This document shows positions 1 to 8,567 of a stretch of 21,692 nucleotides of DNA, piece by piece. This stretch comes from DATFEN01 sp035691285 (GTDB lineage Bacteria > Acidobacteriota > Vicinamibacteria > Fen-336): positions 1 through 21,692 of the forward strand of contig DASSJI010000211.1 in assembly GCA_035691285.1 (NCBI GenBank), given 5' to 3'. The position numbers and the translations under genes are program-made. Numbering within the stretch: the first letter of the stretch is position 1; the number at the start of each line of letters is the position of its first letter. The notes under the pieces were generated by a model. The model saw nothing but the letters and a program-made list of their open reading frames with translations. It had not been told where the DNA came from and did no database searches.

Positions 1-755
1 GATCTCGAGCGTCTGGACCAGGAGGCTGCGCGCCATCGACCTGGCCTCGAGCTCGAGACGCGGATTGCGCCCGCCGCCGGTCGGGGCCGTCAGCCCCTCA
101 CGTTGCTCGATCTCTCGAATCGCCAGCTCGAGAGCCATCGGGTCGCCGCGCTCGATCGCCTCGGCCTGGTACTCGCTCATGGTGGCGCGGCCGCCAGCGT
201 CGGCCCGCCGCTGCTGGTAGCCGATCCGGTCGATGGCGCGGCGGAGCATCGCGCGCTCGTTCGTGAACGGCTGCACCAGGCCGAGGGTTCCGCTCGTGGT
301 CACCACCGCAATCTGGTCGTCACTCGAAAGCTGGTCGTCGACGAGACGCCGCAGCGCTTCCTTCGCGCGCGCCAGGCTGTCAGCCTGCATGTGCCAGTCG
401 TCGATGGCAAGGACCACGAAGCGGCCGCGTCCCCGGCTCACCGCGAGCGGCGCGGCGCGTTCCACGAGGGGAGGCGTCGGGGATGGCACGCCGGGCTGGC
501 CGACGTCCCCGGCGAGGAAGAACGCCACGCGCTGCGGCTTGCCGTCCTCCAGCAGCACGAAGTCGCCCGGCTCGAGGTGGGAGACCGGCTCGCCGCGCCG
601 GTCCGTCACCACGACGTCAACCTCGACCAGCTCCGCCGCCACCGGTGGCAGCACACGCGGCGGGGGCTCTTGAGCGGGCCGCTCGGTCTCCCGAGCGGCC
701 GCTTCCGGTGAAGCCGACGAGATCGCCCCGGCGAAGAGGGCGGCGCGAGCGATGG

Positions 756-759
<4 letters not shown>
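1..759 (-). CDS. VWFA-related (acidobacterial type) exported protein, C-terminus beyond the window
   Basis: The minus strand is open from position 759 to the left edge (253 codons, no stop). It begins with TTG at 759-757, whose last two bases lie in the TGA stop of the upstream GH3 gene (TTGA overlap), which suggests coupled translation. No strong ribosome site is visible. The first ~20 residues (TIARAALFAGAISSA) look like a signal peptide. Residues ~40-80 carry the family hallmark VDVVVTDRRGEPVSHLEPGD followed by FVLLEDGKPQ. The von Willebrand A-like fold starts near residue 114 with FVVLAIDDWHM. Here a D-D pair replaces the classical DxSxS metal site, as is common in this family. The protein is probably periplasmic or surface-associated; its role is unknown. 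The only long plus-strand ORF here is its antisense shadow. Family assignment is firm, function is not. Confidence 0.85.
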
Positions 760-2603
<1,844 letters not shown>

Positions 2604-2631
2604 GTCATCCCTCCATCTTCGGTGTCACCGG

Positions 2632-2637
2632 ATGATA
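2632..2637 (-). promoter_or_regulatory. Possible -10 element for the GH3 gene
   Basis: Read on the minus strand this is TATCAT, a 5/6 match to the sigma-70 -10 box, 28 bases before the GH3 start codon. No convincing -35 box lies 16-18 bases upstream, so this is a weak call. A short palindrome (CGGTG-T-CACCG, 2620-2630) sits just downstream of it. Confidence 0.25.
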
Positions 2638-2752
2638 GCTCCCCAGGACAAGGTCAGATCGACGAGGCGCGCCGCACCCGCGAGAGCAACGCGACGGTAG
2701 ATCGACTCCGAAGAGATGGAGAGGAGCCGCGGCGAGCCTCAAGGGCAGATCC

Positions 2753-2788
2753 CGCGGGCTGCGGGGTGATTCCCGCAGCCCGCGTTTT
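2753..2788. terminator. Strong GC hairpin between the TonB receptor and GH3 genes
   Basis: A perfect 13-bp inverted repeat (2753-2765 with 2772-2784) encloses the 6-base loop GTGATT. It lies 12 bases beyond the TonB receptor stop codon. On the plus strand it is followed by GTTTTAC, so the classical U-tract faces plus-strand transcripts. In the direction of the TonB receptor the stem is followed by GGGATC, with no U-run. It probably ends or attenuates receptor transcription, but its polarity is odd. Confidence 0.65.
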
Positions 2789-2800
2789 ACAAACGCCAGC

Positions 2801-5800
2801 TCAGAAGAGCAGCTTGATCCCGAACTGGGCTTGTCGCGGATCGCGTGCCGCCGTGGCCTGGCCGAAGCTGGCGGGCACCGTGGCGCCCGTGATGTGCGTC
2901 GCGCTGGCCAACGGCGCATCGAGCTGGATCGCGCTCGGGTCCATCGCGTTGTCGACGCCGCGAGGTCCGTTGGTGATGAAGTTGGTCGTGTTGAAGACGT
3001 TGAAGATCTCGAACCGGAGCTGCAGCGTCACCCGTTCGCTCGCCTTGATCTTCTTGTAGAACGCCAGGTCCATCTGGAAGATACCGGGGCCCTCGCAGCT
3101 GCCGCGGCCGGCGGTGCCGATGGTGCCAAGCTCGAAGCCGGTGAGCGTGTAGGCCGCCGGGTTGAGGATCTGTTCCTTGGGTCCACCGCTGGCCCGGCAG
3201 TCCTGCCCGTCGACGAAGTTGGGCCGCTGATTGCTGGTGTAGCCCGTGCCCGAGATACCCCCACCCAGACCGGGGAAGCTGCCGACGTAGACGCTCAACG
3301 GCGTACCCGACGCCGCGAAGAGGAGGCTTGCGATCTCCCAGTCTCCGAAGACGTTCTTCACGAAGCCCGACTTGTCCTCGAGGGTAGGCAGGCCGAGCAC
3401 GAGGCTGGCGTTGAACACGTGCTTCCTGTGGACACGCGCCAGCTGGCGGTCGAGGTCCCGGTTGTCGAGGTCGCTGACGGCCGTTTCCCGCTGGATATCC
3501 GCCGAGCTATCGTCGAGAGAGTCGGTAGCGATCAGCCGCGACCACGTGTACGACGCCTGGAACTGCGAGCCGCGACCGAAGCGGCTCACGAGCTGCGTCT
3601 GCAGCGAGTGGTACCAGGACTCCGCGCCGTGGTCGAAGAAGGCCATGTCGGCGTCGCCGAAGACGCCGAACGGTCGCAGAGCGGCCTGCGCCCCGTCGTC
3701 GGTGCCTGCACGCACGTACTCGAGCCGATCGGATACGCCGTTGTTGTTCCGATCGCCCGCCCGAACCTGGTTGGGATCGTATGCGCCGGTGAGGTCGCTG
3801 CCCTTGTTCCCCACGTAGCCGATCTCGAACGTCGTGTTGCGCCAGATCTCGCGCTGGTAGGTCACGTTCCATTGCCAGTTGTTGGGCGTGGCTGCCCTCT
3901 GCTCGCGTCCCTGCTCGGGCCGTCCGCCTGCTGCGGTCGCGGGGTCGAAGCAGCCTCCGCAGGGTGCGTTGGTGTCCAGGACACGGGTGCCCGAGAAGAT
4001 GCGCCCAAACGGCGGGTTCACGATGCCCGGCCGCAGCGAGGGGCCGATGCGCTCACGGAGGTAGAACTTGCCGATGCCGGCCCGGAGCACGCTCTTGCCC
4101 TCGCCGTTGATGTCCCAGGCGACGCCCAGGCGCGGCGCGAAGAGGTTGCTGTCCTGGGGATAGAGCGACCGATTGGGCCCCTCGCTGCCGCCGCGGAAGC
4201 CAGCCTGCTGGCACCAGTTCGTTCCCGGCGGCTGGATCAGGCCGTTGCAGGGATCGTTGCCCAGCGCGGGGTCGAATCGATCGGGATCGAAGAACGTCAG
4301 GCGATCGTCCGCGTAGTAGCTGTTGAAGTAGTTCGAGTAGCGAATGCCGGCGTCGAGCGTGACGCGCGGGTGGACCTTCCAGGAGTCCGCGACGTAGAAC
4401 TCGAGGTCCTTCCAGCGCTGAGGGTTCACCTTGTTGCTCGCGATCTCCGTGAAGCCGAAGGCCATGTCACGAAGAAGGACGTCCGACAGGATGTTTCCGG
4501 TCGACCCTCCCCATCCGTTCAGGCCCGTGGCGCCCCAGAACGAGGGCGAGTCGGCGCCGCCGAAGTCGGGCTCGTACTTCTTGTTGAAGCTGAAGAGCCC
4601 GCCGATCTTGACGTTGTGCTTGCCGAAGACGGCCGAGTAGTCGTCCTTGAAGATGAACAGGTCCTGGCCGTTTTCGAACGGCGCGATGTTCCAGAGGTTG
4701 CCGCCGTAGCCACCGAAGCCCCAGAACGTCGGGTGGGCCCGCTCGGCGCCGTAGAGCTTGTCGCTCTCGGGGACGATCGGCGGGATCGCCGCGTTGATCT
4801 GACCGTTCAGACCCGGATTGTCTCCGCCCCGGTCGATGTAGATCCGGTTGCCCGAGTAGGAGAACTGAAGGGTGTTGACCGCCTTGGAGCCGATCGTCTG
4901 GTTGAGCTGAACGACCAGCGACTTTCCGGGCTGGTCCCAGTTCGAGTCCACCGCAGGGTACGAGTCGTCGCCCCACAGGCTGGTGTTCAGATTGGGCGCG
5001 TTGTTCTGCCAGCTATCCTGCGTGTAGCGAACCATCAGTCGGGTCTTCTCGTTGACGTTCCAGTCGAGCCGGATGTTCTCCTGGCGCCAGTTGATCGGCG
5101 TGTCGAGCGAGTCGACCCAATTGTTGCAGCTGCCTGCGGCCGGTGTGGTGTTCGGCAGCGGGAAGAGCTGGAGAAGCAACTGGCCCGCGGGGCTGAGGCG
5201 ATCGGCCGGGATCACGTTACCCGGGAACGGCTGGCCGGTCAGTGGATCGATTGGCCTCGGCGGCGAGCAGCCCGAAATGCCGCCTTCGGAGAAGTCGCCG
5301 ACGCGTTCTCTTGCAGAGGGAACGAACGAAGTACGCACCGTTCCCCGCTGCTCCCTGTTCCATTCCTGTGAGGCGAAGAAGTGCACCTTGTCCTTGACGA
5401 TCGGGCCGCTCAACGTCCATCCAAAATCGTGCCGGCTGAGATTCTCCTTGTCCTTGCCGGCCTGCTCGAGGAAGTAGTTCGTCGAGTTCAGCGCGTCGTT
5501 CCGCCCGAAGTAGAAGACGCTGCCGTGCCAATCGTTCGTTCCGCTGCGGGTGACGATGTTCACTTGAGCGCCCGATGCCCCGCCGAACTCGGCGCCGTAG
5601 CTGTTGCGGTGGATCTTGAACTCCTCGATCGCGTCCACCGATGGATAGACGAGGATGGTGCGGTTCGACCCTATGTCGTTGTTGTTGACGCCGTCGACGA
5701 AGAAGATGTTGCTGGTCGTGCCCCCGCCGCTCACCGAGAGGTCCGATCCGCCCAGCAGGCCCTTGTCCTTGACGCTGAAGTTGGCATCGGGTTCACTCAC

Positions 5801-6277
5801 GCCGGGCTGCAGCAGGGTGAGCTGCAGGAAGTTGCGCCCGTTGAGGGGGAGCTCGCGCACCTGCTCGCCGGTGATGAGACCGGCGACCTCGCCCCCGATC
5901 GTCTGAACCGAAACCGCCGGCGCCTCGACCGTGAGGGTCTCGGTGATCGCGCCCGTCGACAGCGTGACGTCCACCTCGCGCATGTCGGCGACGTTCAGGA
6001 TGATGTTCTTGACCACACCCTTCTGGAAGCCCGACAGCTCGACCTCGATGGAGTATCGCCCGACGGGAAGGTCTGCGAAGGAATAGAGGCCTGCCGAGTT
6101 GCTCGGAACCGACCGTGTCAGGCCGATGTCCTCGTTCTTGACGGTCACGGTGGCGCCAGGGATGACCCCCTGGCTTTGGTCCTTGACGGCGCCGCGAATC
6201 GTGCCTGTCGAGCGCTGTGCCATGGCTGGCCACGACGACAGCAGCGCCAAAACGATCAACGCAAGGCCCTTCCGCAT
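2801..6277 (-). CDS. Oar-like TonB-dependent outer-membrane receptor with N-terminal carboxypeptidase-regulatory domain
   Basis: A 1158-residue outer-membrane receptor of the large Oar-like class abundant in Acidobacteriota, likely used for TonB-driven uptake of oligosaccharides or other bulky ligands. Residues 1-20 are a signal peptide ending AMA-Q. Residues 23-108 form a carboxypeptidase-regulatory-like Ig fold (GTIRGAVKDQSQGVIPGATV). Residues ~113-250 form the plug, with ITGEQVRELPLNGRNFLQLT, NIFFVDGVNNND and the end-of-plug motif NIVTRSGTNDWHG. The rest is beta-barrel ending in aromatic FGIKLLF, as expected for outer-membrane assembly. The ATG at 6277 follows GAAGGAGA. The gene looks less GC-rich than its neighbours. 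It has its own promoter and an operator-like repeat upstream, and is likely to be sugar-regulated (inference). The ligand cannot be read from the sequence. Confidence 0.95.
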   Translation of the reverse strand: MRKGLALIVLALLSSWPAMAQRSTGTIRGAVKDQSQGVIPGATVTVKNEDIGLTRSVPSNSAGLYSFADLPVGRYSIEVELSGFQKGVVKNIILNVADMREVDVTLSTGAITETLTVEAPAVSVQTIGGEVAGLITGEQVRELPLNGRNFLQLTLLQPGVSEPDANFSVKDKGLLGGSDLSVSGGGTTSNIFFVDGVNNNDIGSNRTILVYPSVDAIEEFKIHRNSYGAEFGGASGAQVNIVTRSGTNDWHGSVFYFGRNDALNSTNYFLEQAGKDKENLSRHDFGWTLSGPIVKDKVHFFASQEWNREQRGTVRTSFVPSARERVGDFSEGGISGCSPPRPIDPLTGQPFPGNVIPADRLSPAGQLLLQLFPLPNTTPAAGSCNNWVDSLDTPINWRQENIRLDWNVNEKTRLMVRYTQDSWQNNAPNLNTSLWGDDSYPAVDSNWDQPGKSLVVQLNQTIGSKAVNTLQFSYSGNRIYIDRGGDNPGLNGQINAAIPPIVPESDKLYGAERAHPTFWGFGGYGGNLWNIAPFENGQDLFIFKDDYSAVFGKHNVKIGGLFSFNKKYEPDFGGADSPSFWGATGLNGWGGSTGNILSDVLLRDMAFGFTEIASNKVNPQRWKDLEFYVADSWKVHPRVTLDAGIRYSNYFNSYYADDRLTFFDPDRFDPALGNDPCNGLIQPPGTNWCQQAGFRGGSEGPNRSLYPQDSNLFAPRLGVAWDINGEGKSVLRAGIGKFYLRERIGPSLRPGIVNPPFGRIFSGTRVLDTNAPCGGCFDPATAAGGRPEQGREQRAATPNNWQWNVTYQREIWRNTTFEIGYVGNKGSDLTGAYDPNQVRAGDRNNNGVSDRLEYVRAGTDDGAQAALRPFGVFGDADMAFFDHGAESWYHSLQTQLVSRFGRGSQFQASYTWSRLIATDSLDDSSADIQRETAVSDLDNRDLDRQLARVHRKHVFNASLVLGLPTLEDKSGFVKNVFGDWEIASLLFAASGTPLSVYVGSFPGLGGGISGTGYTSNQRPNFVDGQDCRASGGPKEQILNPAAYTLTGFELGTIGTAGRGSCEGPGIFQMDLAFYKKIKASERVTLQLRFEIFNVFNTTNFITNGPRGVDNAMDPSAIQLDAPLASATHITGATVPASFGQATAARDPRQAQFGIKLLF

Positions 6278-6295
6278 GGGGTCTCCTTCGCGCTT

Positions 6296-6318
6296 CTTAG
6301 TAAAATTGCTTTATTAAG
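6296..6318. promoter_or_regulatory. Operator-like inverted repeat upstream of the TonB receptor
   Basis: The arms CTTAGTAAA (6296-6304) and TTTATTAAG (6310-6318) are reverse complements with one mismatch, separated by ATTGC. The site lies just downstream of the predicted -10 box of the receptor promoter, near the expected transcription start, so a bound repressor would block initiation. AT-rich dyads of this size are typical of LacI- or ROK-type sugar repressors, and a ROK regulator is encoded at the right end of the window. The pairing with that regulator is inference. Confidence 0.5.
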
Positions 6319-6323
6319 TGCGC

Positions 6324-6353
6324 ATGATTGCCATACTGATTAGTCGCTGTCAA
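6324..6353 (-). promoter_or_regulatory. Predicted sigma-70 promoter of the TonB receptor
   Basis: On the minus strand a perfect TTGACA -35 box (6353-6348) is followed after 18 bases by AATCAT (6329-6324, 4/6 to TATAAT). A run of eight A residues (6364-6357) lies just upstream of the -35 box and could act as an UP element. This gives a leader of about 40 bases before the ATG at 6277. Confidence 0.55.
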
Positions 6354-6363
6354 GCATTTTTTT

Positions 6364-6369
6364 TATGAT
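6364..6369 (+). promoter_or_regulatory. Possible -10 box of the sulfatase-TPR gene (near-leaderless)
   Basis: TATGAT on the plus strand matches the -10 consensus at 5/6. It would place the transcription start about 4 bases before the ATG at 6380, giving an almost leaderless mRNA. That would fit the poor ribosome-site spacing of this gene (GAGGA directly abuts ATG). No good -35 box is seen. Confidence 0.3.
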
Positions 6370-6379
6370 CGGCTGAGGA

Positions 6380-8530
6380 ATGCGCGAGAGCCGCCCCAGA
6401 CCCGGAACCCGGCGCGCGCGACCAGCGAGCTGGCATCGAGGGCCGCAACGCGTGGCGGCCGCCCTGACGGCGCTCGTCGTGATCTGGCTGCTCGCCTCTG
6501 CGCTTCCCCGACATCGACGGGCGGGTCCGAACGTCCTGCTGATCACCATCGACACGCTCCGGGCCGATGCGGTGGGCGCCTATGGCGCATCACGAGCCTC
6601 GACCCCTATGCTCGACCGGCTGGCCGCAGGCGGCGTCCGCTTCGACAACGCCCACGCCCACAACGTCGTGACGCTGCCCTCGATCGCCAACATCCTCTCC
6701 GGCCGCTATCCACACGAGCACGGCGTCAGGGACAACTCGGGCTTTCGCTTCCCCGCCGGTTCACCCACGCTGGCCACGCTGCTCAAGGAGCGGGGCTATC
6801 GGACGGGGGCTTTCGTCAGCGCCTTCCCCCTCGCCTCCCGCTTCGGGCTGGGGCGCGGCTTCGACGTCTACGACGACAGCTTCGTGGACCGGGAGACCCG
6901 GCCAGCGTTCCTCTTGCAGGAGCGCCGCGCACCCGAAACCGTGGCGCTGGCGCAGCGATTCATGGCCCAGTCGAGGGAGCCGTTCCTCTGCTGGGTCCAC
7001 CTCTACGAGCCCCACTTCCCCTATGAGCCGCCCGAGCCGTTCGCGAGCCGCTTCCTCGATGCGCCCTACCTGGGCGAAGTGGCCGCCGCCGACGCCGCGC
7101 TCGCTCCGCTCCTCGCGCCGTTGCTCGAGGCAGGCGCGAGCGGCAGGACGCTGGTCGTCTTCACCGCCGACCACGGGGAGTCGCTGGGCGAACACGGGGA
7201 GTCGACTCACGGCATCTTCGCCTACGAGGCGACGCTGCGGGTCCCGCTCGTCCTGTATCAGCCATCCTCGGTCGCGCCGCGAGTCGTCATCGCCCCGGTC
7301 CGGCACGTCGATCTCGTGCCGACGATCCTCGACGCCCTCGACTTGCCCGTGCCGGCCGGCCTTCCGGGTCGAAGCCTGGTGCCGCTCGCCACGGGCCGAC
7401 CTCTCGATCCGGCCCCGAGCTACTTCGAAGCGCTCTCGGGCCGACTGAACCGCGGCTGGGCGCCGCTCCACGGCGTCCTCCACGGCGGCCTCAAGTACAT
7501 CGACCTGCCGGTCGCCGAGCTCTACGACCTCGCGAGCGACCCTCACGAGACGCGGAACCTCGCACCCTCGCCGCGCCTCGAGCCCATGAAGGTGCTCCTT
7601 GCACCGTTCCGCTCGGCGGACCCTGGCCCGGCGCGCGGCCGCGAGAGCAGGGAGACCGAGGAGCGGCTGCGGAGCCTCGGATACATCGGTGGCGGACCGA
7701 TCAAGACCAAGGAGCGCTTCACCGAGGACGACGATCCGAAGCGCCTGATCGGCCTCGACGGAATCCTCCAAGAGGTGGTGTCCTTGTACTTCTCGGGGGA
7801 CATCGGCGCCGCTCTCGCCCGCTGTCGCGAGCTCGTCCGGCTTCGGCCGGACATGGCCCTTTCGCTGCTCCACCTCGCCCACCTCGAACGCGAGAGCGGC
7901 CACCTGGACGCGGCCGTCGCCGCGCTCCGCAAGGCCCTGGCCGCGGATGCGGAGAACGCGACGGCGGCGTCTCTGCTCGGGGCGTATCTGACCCAGGCGG
8001 GTCGTGCGGAGGAAGCGGCTGCGCTCCTCGAGCCCTACGCGCAACGCGACCAACCGGACCTGGACGTCCTCTTTGCGCAAGGCTTGGCTCTGGCACAGCT
8101 CGGCCGGCATGCCCAGGCGCTGGCCGTGCTTGAGCGGGCACGAGACTTGGACCCGGCGAACGCCATGGTGCTCGTCCACATCGGGACCGTGCACCTGATG
8201 GCGCGCGACGGCGGCCGTGCGCGCTCGGCCTTCGAGGCGGCCGTCGCGATGAACCCGATGATCGCGCGCGGCCACAGTTCGCTCGCGGTCGTCGCCGCGG
8301 AGGAGGGTCGCGTCGAAGAGGCTCTCGGCCATTTCGGGCGCGCGCTGGAGCTCGACCCGAAGGAGAGCGAGCCGCTCCTGGCCTTGGGCTCTTTGCTCTG
8401 GCGCAAGGGCCGTCAAACCGAGGCGAGGCGCTACCTCGAGCTCTTCGTCGCGAAGGCGCCTCCTTCTCGGTACGAGCGCGAGCTGCTTGGCGTGCGGACC
8501 TGGCTCGCGCACAACCCTCCGTCCGGGTAG
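6380..8530 (+). CDS. Membrane-anchored sulfatase-fold protein (alkaline phosphatase superfamily) fused to TPR repeats
   Basis: A 716-residue protein. Residues ~25-42 form one hydrophobic segment after an arginine-rich tail, so the protein is probably inner-membrane anchored with its domains in the periplasm. Residues ~50-400 are a sulfatase/alkaline-phosphatase-superfamily domain. It has NVLLITIDTLRAD (metal ligand D58), the nucleophile region VVTLPS (T98) with LSGRYPHEHG, then FTADHGESLGEHG (D264, H265) and STHG (H277). The nucleophile position is Thr, not the Cys/Ser that can become formylglycine, and the arginine of CxPxR is absent. A phospho-transfer or hydrolysis role is therefore as likely as sulfate-ester cleavage. 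After the linker LRSLGYIGG (431-439), residues ~460-700 form about six TPR units. It heads a block of TPR/UnbV genes. The substrate is unknown. Confidence 0.9.
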   Translation: MRESRPRPGTRRARPASWHRGPQRVAAALTALVVIWLLASALPRHRRAGPNVLLITIDTLRADAVGAYGASRASTPMLDRLAAGGVRFDNAHAHNVVTLPSIANILSGRYPHEHGVRDNSGFRFPAGSPTLATLLKERGYRTGAFVSAFPLASRFGLGRGFDVYDDSFVDRETRPAFLLQERRAPETVALAQRFMAQSREPFLCWVHLYEPHFPYEPPEPFASRFLDAPYLGEVAAADAALAPLLAPLLEAGASGRTLVVFTADHGESLGEHGESTHGIFAYEATLRVPLVLYQPSSVAPRVVIAPVRHVDLVPTILDALDLPVPAGLPGRSLVPLATGRPLDPAPSYFEALSGRLNRGWAPLHGVLHGGLKYIDLPVAELYDLASDPHETRNLAPSPRLEPMKVLLAPFRSADPGPARGRESRETEERLRSLGYIGGGPIKTKERFTEDDDPKRLIGLDGILQEVVSLYFSGDIGAALARCRELVRLRPDMALSLLHLAHLERESGHLDAAVAALRKALAADAENATAASLLGAYLTQAGRAEEAAALLEPYAQRDQPDLDVLFAQGLALAQLGRHAQALAVLERARDLDPANAMVLVHIGTVHLMARDGGRARSAFEAAVAMNPMIARGHSSLAVVAAEEGRVEEALGHFGRALELDPKESEPLLALGSLLWRKGRQTEARRYLELFVAKAPPSRYERELLGVRTWLAHNPPSG

Positions 8531-8567
8531 GCGGCCCGAGGCAAGGATTAGAATCGACGACGTCCAG

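Noticed and set aside
2831..5371. 846-codon plus-strand ORF opposite the TonB receptor
   Set aside because: Val/Arg/Glu-rich antisense translation without domains; the receptor frame has signal peptide, plug and barrel motifs.
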